64,000 bases of DNA, from NCBI RefSeq assembly GCF_009696615.1, contig NZ_VULO01000008.1:1-64000 (forward strand), read 5' to 3'. The DNA is from Scrofimicrobium canadense. GTDB lineage: Bacteria > Actinomycetota > Actinomycetes > Actinomycetales > Actinomycetaceae. Below the pieces are notes generated by a model. The model ran no database searches and had not been told where the DNA came from. It was given only the letters and a program-made list of their open reading frames with translations. Shown here one piece after another: positions 9,545 to 19,697 of the stretch. Each line of letters begins with the position of its first letter. The stretch's first letter is position 1. Both the position numbers and the translations under genes were made by a program.

Positions 9545-10190
9545 GTATCGCTCGCAGCTTTTTTGTGCCTATCCCTGTCACTTCGACTAGAGACTCAGGC
9601 GATGAAAAGGGACCGAATTCTTCTCGGTGATCAAGGATTCTTTGTGCCAATGCTGGCCCCACGCCGTCGAGTTGCTGTAGCTGTTCCATATCGGCGGAAT
9701 TGATGTCGACGCAGGTGGTATTGGTGGTTTCACGCGAGGTCTCCTCCCCTGTTCCCACGTCTACCTCGCCTTGGACCGTCACATGAATTTGTTCTCCATC
9801 CATGACTTTTCGTGCAAGATTGATACGTGCCACATCTGCTTCAGGAAGTGCACCACCGGCTGCCTCTAGGGCGTCACAGACTCGTGACCCCAATGGAAGG
9901 TGCACAACTCCCGGGGTACTCACTGCCCCAGAAACATACACCACCGCATCCTCACCAACCGGAGTCTTCGCGATTTCGCTTCCGGAAATGGCCTGGGCTA
10001 AATCCTCGGCTGTATCTTCTACGAGCACCCCTGCAGATTGTCCCGCAGCTGCGTGGTCACTGCCTCCGCCCGGGTCTTTCATCCATAAGTTCACGTAGCT
10101 GAATACTGAAAGCCCAACCAATAAGACAACTAGCGTGACGGCGGCCAAAGGATCTAGCTTCCAGCGCTGCACTTTCCATATTCCCTTCAC
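9525..10190 (-). CDS. comEA: ComEA-type competence DNA receptor
   Basis: ComEA binds double-stranded DNA at the cell surface and hands it to ComEC. An N-terminal membrane anchor (residues 15-35) is followed by a SLBB-like domain (VVYVSGAVSTPGVVHLPLGS, about 83-102). The helix-hairpin-helix pair is at the C-terminus (INSADMEQLQQLDGVGPALA, then VTGIGTKKLRAI). Length (221 aa) fits actinobacterial ComEA. It is the first gene of the comEA-comEC-holA operon, and an inverted repeat lies 22 bp upstream of its start. Confidence 0.9.
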   Translation of the reverse strand: MKGIWKVQRWKLDPLAAVTLVVLLVGLSVFSYVNLWMKDPGGGSDHAAAGQSAGVLVEDTAEDLAQAISGSEIAKTPVGEDAVVYVSGAVSTPGVVHLPLGSRVCDALEAAGGALPEADVARINLARKVMDGEQIHVTVQGEVDVGTGEETSRETTNTTCVDINSADMEQLQQLDGVGPALAQRILDHREEFGPFSSPESLVEVTGIGTKKLRAIRDSLCP

Positions 10191-10211
10191 GCCGCCACGC
10201 TAACAACAGTC

Positions 10212-10232
10212 TTGTGACTTACCTAGTCACAA
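10212..10232. promoter_or_regulatory. Inverted repeat upstream of comEA, possible operator
   Basis: TTGTGACT and AGTCACAA form a perfect 8-bp inverted repeat with a 5-nt spacer. It sits between the comEA start and the nhaP-like stop. It resembles a CRP/GlxR site, but TGTGA and TCACA are 9 nt apart rather than 6. It could instead be an operator for another factor or a weak hairpin after the antiporter gene. Confidence 0.4.
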
Positions 10233-10278
10233 CCTCAAGAAATGTGGATAACTCCCCCATCAAGACCTGTGGATAGCC

Positions 10279-11859
10279 TCAGTCTCTCTTTCTCATTAGT
10301 GAAGTTTGCAGGTCGAGGCGTTGGAGGACTCGATCAACAACGACAGGGTCCGCGCCAGTTTGGTTGCGTGCCTCGATGAGGCTTTCCCGCGCGGCAGCAA
10401 GTGCAGTTTTCTGAACCTGATAGAGAATCGCCCGGTTTGTGCGCCTGGTGTTAATATCCTCGTCAATATCTTCTACCACGGTACGTTCCAAGAGGCCCGA
10501 TTCCAGTTGTTCGACAACAGCATCGATGCGTTCAACGACAGGATCGGGAAGGTCCTCCATCTCATGGATGGCGTCAAAAGCCCGTCTTGCAGCACTATGT
10601 GCCAGTTCCCGTTCTTGTTTGCGTTCGACCTCCGCCTCAGATCCCACGTTGAGGACTCTCAGTAGCCAAGGCATTGTCAAACCTGCAATAAGCAAAGTCA
10701 CGACTAGAACCATGCAGGAGGCGACAATAAGTTGCGCACGTTCAGAGAAGTACTCGTCCCCCGGCCCTATGAACCGTGGCAGTGAAACTGCTAGTGCCAG
10801 GGTGATCAGGCCGCGCATACCGCCCCAGGTCATCACGATGGCTTCTTTCCATGTTCGCGGGGCCATGATAGGCGTTCCTCGCATGCGGTTGACCCTGGTC
10901 AGCACGACAAGGTAAACCAGCCTCACAACAACGACAACCAACGCGATGATGAGGCCTTTGCCAATCATTCGCCAGACTTGCGAACCATATTCAGACAGGA
11001 CATCTTGGAAGCCTTCACCAATAAGCCCGAAGGCGAGGCCCGTCAATATCAGCTCCGCCACTTCCCAGAATGATGCCCTCACCAGACGCTCTTCCACGTC
11101 GTCAGGGGACTCGGTCCGTCGGTATTCGAGGGCAGCCACAACTACAGCAAGTACACCCGATGCCTCGATAGAGTCAGCAATCAAATATGCACCGTAGGGC
11201 AAGACGACGGTGGCGGCAGCAGACGCAATGGCATTATCTGATAGTCGCACGATGAAGCGAATACCCGTGGCCAAAACCAAACCGACAATAACCGCTAGGA
11301 CTAATCCGACGAGAAAATCCGCTAGAAGTTCCCTGGGTTGGATTTCCTCACCACTTTCAAGAGCTGCCAAGGCAACTTCAAAGATCACCAAAGCAACCGC
11401 GTCGTTGAATAGACCTTCGGTCTGCAAAGTGGAGAGGATACGGCGCGGCAGGGGAACAGTTTTCGACACTGCTTCGACCGCTACTGGATCAGGCGGAGAC
11501 ACCATCGCACCCAACACCAGGGCAGCTGGCAGTCCCATACCTGCATACAGCAGCCACGCGGTCCCCGACACCATCGCCGTTGTAAAAATCGTAAGACCGA
11601 CCGCAAAGATCACAATAGTGCGCCATCTCATACGAAACATCCGCCAGCTGGTGCGTTCGGCAGCTGTGTACAACAACGGAGGTAACAGTAGAGGAAGAAC
11701 TAAATCGTTAGGAACGTTAAGGTGCTGCCCAGGAATCCACGCAATCCCTACACCAACTAACACCATAAGAGCTGGCCATGGCGCATTTACTCTATTGCCA
11801 ATTTCAACTACCAGTATCGTAACCAGCGTCAGCACCATGATTCCAACTAGTGTGCTCAT
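10279..11859 (-). CDS. Na+/H+ antiporter, CPA1/NhaP type
   Basis: This is a cation:proton antiporter of the CPA1 family, exchanging Na+ (or K+) for H+ across the membrane. About twelve hydrophobic segments span residues 5-405. The ion-binding segment VSPPDPVAVEAV and TEGLFNDAVALVIFEVAL (with the conserved ND) are present. A cytoplasmic helical tail of about 115 charged residues follows, as in bacterial NhaP/YjcE proteins. Length (526 aa) is normal. It is divergent from proC. Confidence 0.9.
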   Translation of the reverse strand: MSTLVGIMVLTLVTILVVEIGNRVNAPWPALMVLVGVGIAWIPGQHLNVPNDLVLPLLLPPLLYTAAERTSWRMFRMRWRTIVIFAVGLTIFTTAMVSGTAWLLYAGMGLPAALVLGAMVSPPDPVAVEAVSKTVPLPRRILSTLQTEGLFNDAVALVIFEVALAALESGEEIQPRELLADFLVGLVLAVIVGLVLATGIRFIVRLSDNAIASAAATVVLPYGAYLIADSIEASGVLAVVVAALEYRRTESPDDVEERLVRASFWEVAELILTGLAFGLIGEGFQDVLSEYGSQVWRMIGKGLIIALVVVVVRLVYLVVLTRVNRMRGTPIMAPRTWKEAIVMTWGGMRGLITLALAVSLPRFIGPGDEYFSERAQLIVASCMVLVVTLLIAGLTMPWLLRVLNVGSEAEVERKQERELAHSAARRAFDAIHEMEDLPDPVVERIDAVVEQLESGLLERTVVEDIDEDINTRRTNRAILYQVQKTALAAARESLIEARNQTGADPVVVDRVLQRLDLQTSLMRKRD

Positions 11860-11934
11860 GGTTGCCCCTTCGATATACGACTACTGGTCTATTTTAGGGG
11901 ACGTCAGGCACAATAGAGTACGGAAAGGATCATC

Positions 11935-12759
11935 ATGCGCTTGGGAGTCATCGGTACGGGGGCCATGTCGGGTGCCATTGCCCGCGGCTTGACTAAGACA
12001 GACAACGCAGCACAGTTCGTTCTCTTCGACGTGAATGACGCCGCTGCCCACACCTTGGCAACAGATATCGGCGGCGAAGTTGCTCCCGATATCGAGACAG
12101 TAGTCAAAGAGTGCGATCTTGTGATTCTTGGGGTCAAGCCTCACATTCAGCGTCTTGTCCTACAAGAAGTCGCTCCTGCTCTCACCTCCTCTAAGCGACC
12201 CGGGATCATTTCGATTGCAGCCGGTCGAACCCTCACCGCAATATTCCAAGATTTGGCAGAATTTGGTGTATCGGAATGCCCTCCGTTGATTCGCGTGATG
12301 CCCAACGTCAATGCACAAATCGGCATGTCAGCGTCAGCAATCTGTTTCTGCCCCAATGTTGCCGATGATATGCGGGCCTCTGCCATCTCAATTTTTGAGG
12401 CGATCGGCGAGTGCATAGAACTGCCAGAAGCATCGTTTTCGGTATTCTCCGCGTTGGCGGGAGCGTCGCCAGCATGGTTCTTCCAGATCCTCGATTCTTT
12501 CGCCCGAGCCGGAGTCAAGCACGGTTTGACAAAGAAACAGGCACTACAGGCTGTCACCCAGTCGATGCTTGGGTCAGCGCGTATGGTCCAAATCGAATCT
12601 GAAAAGGACACAGTCCCATCCGAACTCATTGATCGTGTCTGTTCTCCGGGGGGAACCACCATTGCTGGTCTTCTGGCTGCTCAAGCGGCTGGTCTAGACT
12701 CCGCTCTAGTGCAGGCCGTCGATGCCACCGTACTACGCGACCAAGAACTTGGCGGCTAG
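11935..12759 (+). CDS. proC: Pyrroline-5-carboxylate reductase
   Basis: ProC catalyses the last step of proline synthesis, NAD(P)H-dependent reduction of pyrroline-5-carboxylate. The dinucleotide-binding motif GVIGTGAMSGAIARGL is at the N-terminus, with VILGVKP further on. The C-terminal signature VCSPGGTTIAGL (near residue 235) is intact. Length (274 aa) is normal. AAAGGA lies upstream of the ATG. The gene diverges from the antiporter with a short (75 bp) shared upstream region. Confidence 0.93.
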   Translation: MRLGVIGTGAMSGAIARGLTKTDNAAQFVLFDVNDAAAHTLATDIGGEVAPDIETVVKECDLVILGVKPHIQRLVLQEVAPALTSSKRPGIISIAAGRTLTAIFQDLAEFGVSECPPLIRVMPNVNAQIGMSASAICFCPNVADDMRASAISIFEAIGECIELPEASFSVFSALAGASPAWFFQILDSFARAGVKHGLTKKQALQAVTQSMLGSARMVQIESEKDTVPSELIDRVCSPGGTTIAGLLAAQAAGLDSALVQAVDATVLRDQELGG

Positions 12760-12838
12760 AAACTGGACCCAGTTGGCTCTACAGCCGCTGAGGAACTACC
12801 GTTAACTCCGCTACAAACCACCATCATGGAGAGTGTCA

Positions 12839-15478
12839 ATGAACCCCATCCTTCCTGCCCACCTTCCGTCGCCCTCTGCTCCGGATCGGGTTTCCACGGA
12901 CGGCTTGGAATCCAAGTGGAATGAAGCCTGGACTGCCCAGCAAACCTACAGCTTCAACCGCAGTGCCACGCGAGACCAGGTCTACTCTATTGACACGCCT
13001 CCCCCCACTGTTTCAGGGTCATTGCACGTGGGCCACGTATTCTCTTATACCCACACCGATGCGGTAGCTCGCTTTCAGCGCATGCAAGGCAAGGAAGTCT
13101 TCTATCCGATGGGATGGGATGATAACGGTCTTCCCACCGAACGGCGGGTCCAAAACTATTTTGGTGTCCGCTGCGACCCATCTTTACCTTACGATCCCAG
13201 TTTTGTTCCCCCTCATGAGGGTGGAGAAGGCAAGTCCATCAAAGCCGCCGACCAGGTGCCAGTTTCTCGACAGAACTTTATTGAACTCTGCATGCGCCTA
13301 TCTCAAGAGGATGAAAAACAGTTTGAAGAGCTGTGGCGCTACCTTGGATTGTCGGTGGACTGGGGCTTGACATACCAGACCATCGGGTCTGATGCTCGCA
13401 AAGTAGCTCAGGCTGCATTCTTGGGAAATCTGGAACGCGGTGAGGCATACCAGGCCGAGGCACCCGGACTATGGGATGTTACGTTCCAAACCGCCGTTGC
13501 CCAGGCAGAGTTGGAAGCCCGTGAATACCCCGGGCACTATCATTCGCTGGCTTTCCACGGCAAGGCTGGAGATGTGGTCATTGAGACGACCCGTCCGGAA
13601 CTGCTCGCTGCATGCGTCGCTCTCATTGCGCATCCAGAAGACGAGCGTTACCAGCATCTCTTCGGCACCACGGTTACTTCCCCCGGTTTCAATGTGGAGG
13701 TGCCAGTCTTGCCTCACCCGATGGCAGAGATGGACAAGGGTGCTGGTATTGCCATGTGTTGTACTTTCGGTGACCTCACCGACGTACAGTGGTGGCGCGA
13801 GCTGAACCTCCCGACGAGAGCAATTCTTGACAAGGATGGACGCATTACGCGTTCGCTTCCGGATTGGATTACTGACGTCCATGGAAAAGCTCTTTTCGAG
13901 GCGATGGCAGGTAAGACAACATTTTCTGCCCGCAAGGCGGTAGTGGAGGCTCTCCAAGAGTCGGGAGAGCTGGTCGGAGAGATTACCCCGACAAACCGCA
14001 TGACAAATTTCTTCGAAAAAGGCGACAAGCCTCTTGAGATTGTCACCTCACGGCAGTGGTATATCCGCAATGGTGGAAAACCCTACGAACATCAAGGGCA
14101 AGAGCTACGAGACGAGCTGTTAGAGCGCGGCCGTGAACTAGCGTTCCACCCAGACTTCATGCGTGTGCGCTACGAAAACTGGGTTGAGGGCCTCAACACT
14201 GACTGGCTGGTCTCCCGCCAGCGTTTCTTCGGTGTCCCACTCCCACTGTGGTATCGCATCGATGACAGTGGTGTCGTGCACTACGACCAGGTACTCACCC
14301 CGTCTTTGAATGCACTTCCCATCGATCCCACCATTGACGTTCCGGCGGGTTATGACGAATCACAGCGCGACCAACCCGGTGGTTTCACTGCTGAAGTAGA
14401 CATTATGGACACGTGGGCCACATCCTCACTTACCCCACAGATTCCCACAGGCTGGCTGCGCGATGAGGATCTGTACTCTCGCGTTTTCCCCATGGATTTG
14501 CGGGCGCAAGGTCAAGATATTATCCGCACGTGGCTGTTCTCTACAGTGCTTCGATCAGACTTGCAGTTCGGTTGCCTTCCCTGGGCAAATGCTGCAATCT
14601 CCGGCTGGATTTTGGACCCAGATCGCAAGAAGATGTCCAAGTCCAAAGGCAATGTCGTCACGCCTATGGGCCTGCTTGAAAAGCATGGCTCCGATGCTGT
14701 CCGTTACTGGGCGTGCTCAGCTCGGCTGGGAACCGATGCGGCTTTCGACGAAGGCCAAATGAAAATCGGACGCCGCCTAGCCATCAAGGTGCTCAACGCT
14801 TCAAAGTTTGCACTGACCATGGGAGGCGACGCTTCGCTCACTTTAGATCCTTCCGGTGTCTCTGAGGCAGTTGACCTTTCAGTCTTGGCTGCTCTCAGAC
14901 AGGTGATCACCGCCGCGACGAAGGCTTTCGCCGACTATGACCATACGCGCGCCCTCGAAGTGACGGAAACATTCTTCTGGACATTCTGCGATGACTATGT
15001 CGAGCTGGTCAAAGAGCGGGCCTACAACCGCGACAGGGTGTGGACTGCAGAACAATCGCACTCTGCACGCACAGCTCTAGCATTGGTTGTCGATGCCATC
15101 ATCCGCCTGCTGGCCCCGTTCCTTCCTTTCGCAACAGAAGAGGTCTGGTCGTGGTACCGCGAAGGTTCCATTCACCACGCACCGTGGCCGAAAGCCGATG
15201 AATATGGAGAAAATGGCGACCCGGATATGCTCTCGGCAGTCTCTGAGGCTCTTATCGTACTGCGCAGAGTGAAATCCGATGCGAAGGTTTCTCCGCGCAC
15301 GCCCTATCTGCAGGTGAGTGTAGCCGCACCTGCAACGTTGCTGGACAAGCTGCACGCTGCCTCCGCAGATCTTGAAGCGGCGGTGAAATCAGAAGTGCCG
15401 ATAGAGTGGCTCGAAGGGGACTCACTGTCCATCGCATCACATCAGTTAGGTGAGGCCCCTAAGAGAAACAAAAACTAG
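12839..15478 (+). CDS. valS: Valyl-tRNA synthetase, GWDDNGL type
   Basis: This class I aminoacyl-tRNA synthetase charges tRNA-Val. HVGH (HIGH motif) is in the N-terminal fold and KKMSKSKGN (KMSKS) lies near residue 600. The catalytic insert holds GWDDNGLPTERRVQ, as in archaeal-like ValS, rather than the GTDHAGIATQ of the common bacterial form. The C-terminal coiled-coil arm of the common form is missing, which fits the 879-aa length. ATG 12839 is chosen because GGAG lies 8 nt upstream; GTG 12833 is an alternative. The anticodon-binding domain follows about residue 665. Confidence 0.93.
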   Translation: MNPILPAHLPSPSAPDRVSTDGLESKWNEAWTAQQTYSFNRSATRDQVYSIDTPPPTVSGSLHVGHVFSYTHTDAVARFQRMQGKEVFYPMGWDDNGLPTERRVQNYFGVRCDPSLPYDPSFVPPHEGGEGKSIKAADQVPVSRQNFIELCMRLSQEDEKQFEELWRYLGLSVDWGLTYQTIGSDARKVAQAAFLGNLERGEAYQAEAPGLWDVTFQTAVAQAELEAREYPGHYHSLAFHGKAGDVVIETTRPELLAACVALIAHPEDERYQHLFGTTVTSPGFNVEVPVLPHPMAEMDKGAGIAMCCTFGDLTDVQWWRELNLPTRAILDKDGRITRSLPDWITDVHGKALFEAMAGKTTFSARKAVVEALQESGELVGEITPTNRMTNFFEKGDKPLEIVTSRQWYIRNGGKPYEHQGQELRDELLERGRELAFHPDFMRVRYENWVEGLNTDWLVSRQRFFGVPLPLWYRIDDSGVVHYDQVLTPSLNALPIDPTIDVPAGYDESQRDQPGGFTAEVDIMDTWATSSLTPQIPTGWLRDEDLYSRVFPMDLRAQGQDIIRTWLFSTVLRSDLQFGCLPWANAAISGWILDPDRKKMSKSKGNVVTPMGLLEKHGSDAVRYWACSARLGTDAAFDEGQMKIGRRLAIKVLNASKFALTMGGDASLTLDPSGVSEAVDLSVLAALRQVITAATKAFADYDHTRALEVTETFFWTFCDDYVELVKERAYNRDRVWTAEQSHSARTALALVVDAIIRLLAPFLPFATEEVWSWYREGSIHHAPWPKADEYGENGDPDMLSAVSEALIVLRRVKSDAKVSPRTPYLQVSVAAPATLLDKLHAASADLEAAVKSEVPIEWLEGDSLSIASHQLGEAPKRNKN

Positions 15479-15494
15479 AACCGGGGAGGAAACT

Positions 15495-17366
15495 GTGGGT
15501 GACAATACCGCTCATATGTCAGGGAGCAATGGAGAAGAGAACGGCGATACTGCCGCTCTGGAATGGCATGCCCCTGTGCTCGATCGCATTGACGAACACA
15601 GTACGATTCCTTCCATGCTTGCCAAGCGAGTCGCCGCGGCACCGAAGGCACCGATTATCGAAGTTAAAGGCGAAATGGGCTCGTCATGGCGCAAGATTCT
15701 TGCAGCTGACTTTTGGGAAGAAGTGCAAGACATTGCTGCTGGACTCATCGGAATGGGTTTGGATTACGGGCAACGGTTTGCAATCATGTCACGTACCCGT
15801 TATGAATGGACGCTTCTGGACTGCGCGGGCTGGGTGGCCGGATTAGCGCCCGTTCCCATCTATGAAACCTCATCCATGCAGCAAATCGCCTATATTTTGG
15901 ATGACGCCGAGGTGAAACTGGTTGTTGCTGAAACGGCATCTATGGCAAACCTTGTTCGTGCAGCCGTGGACACGCTAGATCGAAATATTGAAGTTCTTTC
16001 TCTTGACTCTGAAGCCATTCAACGCCTCACCGAGGCTGGCCGCACTATTCCCAAATCTCAAGTCACCAGTCGCTCCAACCGGCTCACAACAGATTCATTG
16101 GCGACATTGGTGTACACGTCGGGAACGACAGGGGAACCCAAAGGCGTTGCAATCACTCATGGAAACTTCACAGATCTTGGTGTCAATTCCCACTTGTGGA
16201 TGTCCGAGATAGCGAGTCACCCCAAGTCACGACTTCTTCTCTTCCTTCCCCTGGCTCACATTCTGGCGCGCTTTTTGCAGTATTTTCAGCTCACAGGTCA
16301 AGGCGTATTGGGACATACCCCGGACATTAAGAATCTCCTTCCAGATTTGGGGTCTTTCCGCCCCACATATCTTCTGGTCGTACCTCGCGTTCTGGAAAAA
16401 ATCTACAATTCGGCTGACGCCAAGTCCGGATCAGGCACAAAGAACAAGATCTTTCGCTGGGCAGCGAATACTGCCATCGAATACTCGCAGGCTCTCGATA
16501 CCGATGAAGGCCCATCAAAATCTCTCAAAGCGCGTATGCGTGCGGCCCAAACCTTAGTGCTCGGCAAGATTGCCACCCTCGTCGGCGGCAATGTCGATTA
16601 TGTTATTTCGGGTGGAGCTCCCCTGTCTGAACGTCTGGCACACTTCTATCGAGGTGCTGGGCTGCCCGTGCTTGAAGGATACGGCCTCACCGAGACAACT
16701 GGTCCAATATCGGTCAATACACCCCGACTCAATAAGATCGGAACTGTGGGCCCGCCTCTGCCGCCAATGTCGGTGAGAATCTCTGACCAGGGCGAAGTCT
16801 TAGTCAAGGGCCCGTCCGTTTTCAAAGAGTATCTCCATAAGCCCGAACTGACAGAAGCTACCTTTGAAGACGGCTGGTTCAAGACTGGCGATCTAGGATC
16901 ACTTGATCGCGATGGGTACCTTCGCATTACCGGACGCGCCAAGGACATCATTGTCACTGCCGGGGGCAAAAACGTGGTTCCATCTCTGTTAGAAGACGAT
17001 TTGCGCGCCCACCCACTGATTAGCCAGGTGGTTGTGGTCGGTGACAAGCGACCTTTTGTGGCTGCTCTCATCACTTTGGACGCAGAAATGTTGCCACTGT
17101 GGCTCAAGAACAAAGATCTTCCACCCATGTCGGTTTCGGAAGCAGCTGAAAATGTTCAGGTGCGTGCCTCGCTCGAACGCGCGATCGAAAAGGTAAACCA
17201 GCGAGTTTCTAAAGCCGAGTCGATCCGCAAAATTGAGATCATTCCCACCGATCTCACTGAAGCGAACGGCATGTTGACCCCCTCACTCAAGGTCAAACGT
17301 TCTGTGGTCTTGTCAGAGTTTGAGGACGTCATTGACTCTATTTACGGTGGTCCATTACAGGGTTAG
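15495..17366 (+). CDS. Long-chain fatty-acid-CoA ligase (AMP-forming)
   Basis: A member of the ANL superfamily that activates fatty acids to acyl-CoA through acyl-adenylates, closest in layout to the FadD15/long-chain type. The P-loop VYTSGTTGEPKGV lies near residue 200. GYGLTETTGPIS, the WFKTGDLG segment and the hinge RITGRAKDIIVTAGGKNV follow in order. The open frame reaches back to 15450, inside valS. GTG 15495 follows a GGGGAGG site and avoids the overlap, giving 623 aa. It probably forms an operon with valS, 16 bp upstream. Confidence 0.9.
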   Translation: MGDNTAHMSGSNGEENGDTAALEWHAPVLDRIDEHSTIPSMLAKRVAAAPKAPIIEVKGEMGSSWRKILAADFWEEVQDIAAGLIGMGLDYGQRFAIMSRTRYEWTLLDCAGWVAGLAPVPIYETSSMQQIAYILDDAEVKLVVAETASMANLVRAAVDTLDRNIEVLSLDSEAIQRLTEAGRTIPKSQVTSRSNRLTTDSLATLVYTSGTTGEPKGVAITHGNFTDLGVNSHLWMSEIASHPKSRLLLFLPLAHILARFLQYFQLTGQGVLGHTPDIKNLLPDLGSFRPTYLLVVPRVLEKIYNSADAKSGSGTKNKIFRWAANTAIEYSQALDTDEGPSKSLKARMRAAQTLVLGKIATLVGGNVDYVISGGAPLSERLAHFYRGAGLPVLEGYGLTETTGPISVNTPRLNKIGTVGPPLPPMSVRISDQGEVLVKGPSVFKEYLHKPELTEATFEDGWFKTGDLGSLDRDGYLRITGRAKDIIVTAGGKNVVPSLLEDDLRAHPLISQVVVVGDKRPFVAALITLDAEMLPLWLKNKDLPPMSVSEAAENVQVRASLERAIEKVNQRVSKAESIRKIEIIPTDLTEANGMLTPSLKVKRSVVLSEFEDVIDSIYGGPLQG

Positions 17367-17402
17367 AGCACCAGACATCCCTTACAGAAGGATGGAGGCC
17401 CA

Positions 17403-17446
17403 GTTTAGATGGGTTCAGAGAAACATATTCTCAGAACCTCCTAAAC
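17403..17446. terminator. Imperfect hairpin between convergent genes
   Basis: Arms starting GTTTAG..GGTTC..GAGA pair with TCTC..GAACC..CTAAAC around a short AT-rich loop, with small bulges. It sits between the convergent acyl-CoA ligase and chorismate mutase genes and includes the latter's stop codon. There is no strong T-run, so it is a tentative bidirectional terminator. Confidence 0.45.
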
Positions 17447-17746
17447 TCCATCGTAGGCTTCCTTAATGACCTCATGGTGTCGGATGACCTCAGTGACCAT
17501 GAACGACAAGAACTTTTCTGCAAAATCCGGATCTAGACCGGACTCTTCTGCTAGCGCTCGCAAGCGCTCGACCTGTTGTCTTTCGCGCTCGGGGTCTGCT
17601 GGGGGAAGTCCGCCGCGTGCTTTGATATGTCCCACGCGTTGTGTGCAGCGGAATCGCTCTGCAAGGATGTGAATGAGAGCCGCATCGATGTTGTCGATCG
17701 TGCGGCGTTCCTCGTCCAACTGGACCAATGCTGCGGTATCTTCCAT
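17441..17746 (-). CDS. Chorismate mutase, AroQ type
   Basis: The 101-aa all-helical protein converts chorismate to prephenate for Phe/Tyr synthesis. The family pattern is clear: IDNIDAALIHILAERFRCTQRVGHIKA, then the DPERERQQVERL loop, then the C-terminal helix with VTEVIRHHEVI. Conserved Arg and Lys of the active site (R in LAERF, K in HIKA, R in DPERE) are present. A good site (GAGGGG) precedes the ATG. It is a stand-alone mutase and lies 27 bp downstream of the clpX stop on the same strand. Confidence 0.88.
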   Translation of the reverse strand: MEDTAALVQLDEERRTIDNIDAALIHILAERFRCTQRVGHIKARGGLPPADPERERQQVERLRALAEESGLDPDFAEKFLSFMVTEVIRHHEVIKEAYDGV

Positions 17747-17773
17747 GGCTTCCCCTCGTATGCCCTACGCTAG

Positions 17774-19033
17774 CTATGCGACTCCTTGTTCGACGATACT
17801 GCCGTCGCTGGAATATACCTCGGGAACAGATTCACCCATCACAGATTCGGGAGTGACCACCACTCTCTCAACCTCAGGACGGGACGGAATCTCGAACATC
17901 AAATCAGCAAGCGTGCGCTCCATAAGAGTGGCAAGACCGCGGGCACCAGTCTTCTTTGTCATCGCCTCGCGAGCAATGGCCTCCAAAGCCCCCGGTTGGA
18001 ACTGTAAATCAACATTGTCAAGGTCAAAAAGGTGCTTGTACTGGGCTGCTAGACAGTTCTTCGGCTCCGTGAGGATCCGCACCAAGTCTTCTTCGCTGAG
18101 CGCTGATGTCGACGTGAGGACAGGCAAACGCCCAAGAAACTCGGGAATCATTCCGTACTTATGGAGGTCCTCCGTGGTGATCTCTTGATAGAAATCTTCA
18201 ATCTGAGCAGTTTCTGCCAAGTTGGTACCAAACCCGGTGGAACGTTTACCCACGCGGGCTTTCACAATGTCCTCAATGCCAGAAAAGGCTCCCGCTGCAA
18301 TAAAGAGGATGCCGGACGTATCGATCTCAAGGAACTGTTGGTGAGGATGCTTCCGTCCGCCACTGGGTGGAACGGAAGCTTTCGTTCCTTCGATAATCTT
18401 CAGAAGAGCCTGTTGGACGCCTTCGCCTGACACATCCCTGGTAATCGAAGCGTTCTCACCCTTGCGGCTGATCTTGTCGATCTCATCAATATAGATAATG
18501 CCCCGTTCAGCTTTCTTGATATCGCCGTCAGCCTCTTGAATGAGCTTGAGAAGAATATTCTCCACATCTTCGCCGACATATCCAGCTTCTGTGAGCGCAG
18601 TAGCATCAACGATGGAGAAGGGAACGTCCAACAGACGGGCCAAAGACCGCGCCAAATGTGTCTTGCCAGTGCCAGTTGGGCCTAGCAAGAGGATGTTGGA
18701 CTTAGTGCCCTCAAGATCTTCTTCATTGCCTGACTCGCGCGAACGCACCCGCTTATAGTGGTTATACACCGCGACGGAAAGCGCCTTCTTTGCCCGTTCT
18801 TGGCCGATTACCCAGGAGCTTAGAAATTCGTAGATTTCTTTTGGCTTAGGCAAGGAAATTTTTGAAGGTTTCGCTTCCTTTTCGACGTCCTCATCAAGAA
18901 TCTCTTGGCAAAGATCGACACATTCGTTACAAATGTATACGCCCGAGCCCCCAATGAGCTTACGCACCTGCCGCTGCGACTTACCGCAGAAGGCACACTT
19001 GAGCAGTTCAGTACTGTCCCCGAGGCGACTCAT
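17774..19033 (-). CDS. clpX: ClpX, ATPase subunit of the Clp protease
   Basis: ClpX unfolds tagged proteins and feeds them to ClpP. The N-terminal zinc-binding domain has Cys13, Cys16, Cys35 and Cys38. Walker A (GPTGTGKTH) is near residue 117, Walker B ([10 protein letters not shown]) follows, and sensor motifs occur in the C-terminal half. Length (419 aa) is normal. GAGGAG precedes the ATG. It follows clpP2 by 21 bp, the usual clpP1-clpP2-clpX operon. Confidence 0.97.
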   Translation of the reverse strand: MSRLGDSTELLKCAFCGKSQRQVRKLIGGSGVYICNECVDLCQEILDEDVEKEAKPSKISLPKPKEIYEFLSSWVIGQERAKKALSVAVYNHYKRVRSRESGNEEDLEGTKSNILLLGPTGTGKTHLARSLARLLDVPFSIVDATALTEAGYVGEDVENILLKLIQEADGDIKKAERGIIYIDEIDKISRKGENASITRDVSGEGVQQALLKIIEGTKASVPPSGGRKHPHQQFLEIDTSGILFIAAGAFSGIEDIVKARVGKRSTGFGTNLAETAQIEDFYQEITTEDLHKYGMIPEFLGRLPVLTSTSALSEEDLVRILTEPKNCLAAQYKHLFDLDNVDLQFQPGALEAIAREAMTKKTGARGLATLMERTLADLMFEIPSRPEVERVVVTPESVMGESVPEVYSSDGSIVEQGVA

Positions 19034-19054
19034 TCAGGCTCCTCTTCTTACGTG

Positions 19055-19696
19055 CTATGCCTTACGTGAGGATAGCACCTCATCAATCAGTCCGTACTCA
19101 ACCGCCTGGGGCGCGGTGAAGATTTTGTCTCTTTCGAGGTCCCCGCGCACTCTCTCTACTGGCTGTCCGGTATGATCGGCCAACGTATCTTCTAGCCACG
19201 CGCGCATACGGTCAATCTCATCAGCAACAATTTGAATGTCCGAGGCCTGCCCGCGCACACCGTCCATTGCGGGCTGATGGATGAGAACTCTCGCATTCGG
19301 CAACGCAAGACGTTTACCAGGAGATCCTCCCGCCAGAAGAACCGCAGCCGCCGACGCCGCCTGACCTAGACACACTGTTTGAATTTGTGGACGCACAAAC
19401 TGCATGGTGTCGTAGATGGCAGTCATCGCAGTGAAAGACCCACCAGGACTGTTGATATACATGGTGATGAGACTGTCGGTGTCCTGACTTTCCAGGACCA
19501 ATAGCTGTGCCATGACGTCATCTGCTGAGGCGTCGTCAACCTGCACTCCTAAGAACACGATCCGCTCTTCAAAGAGTTTCGCGTATGGGTCCTGCCGTTT
19601 GAAACCATAGGGCGTACGTTCTTCGAAACTTGGGAAGACATAGCGGGCCTCTGGCATCTGCCGGGCGATGGCCTCAAAATAGGGTTTTGTGGTCAC
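19055..19696 (-). CDS. clpP2: ATP-dependent Clp protease proteolytic subunit 2
   Basis: One of two ClpP paralogues that in actinobacteria form a mixed double-ring peptidase. The catalytic Ser is Ser115 in [11 protein letters not shown], and the His is in LIHQPAMDG. An Asp lies in the [17 protein letters not shown] segment. Length (213 aa) is normal. The GTG start has AAGGAAG upstream and is one base after the clpP1 stop, so translation is likely coupled. Confidence 0.95.
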   Translation of the reverse strand: MTTKPYFEAIARQMPEARYVFPSFEERTPYGFKRQDPYAKLFEERIVFLGVQVDDASADDVMAQLLVLESQDTDSLITMYINSPGGSFTAMTAIYDTMQFVRPQIQTVCLGQAASAAAVLLAGGSPGKRLALPNARVLIHQPAMDGVRGQASDIQIVADEIDRMRAWLEDTLADHTGQPVERVRGDLERDKIFTAPQAVEYGLIDEVLSSRKA

Positions 19697-19697
19697 G

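Noticed and set aside
10212-10232. CRP/GlxR binding site
   Set aside because: The half sites TGTGA and TCACA are 9 nt apart, not 6.
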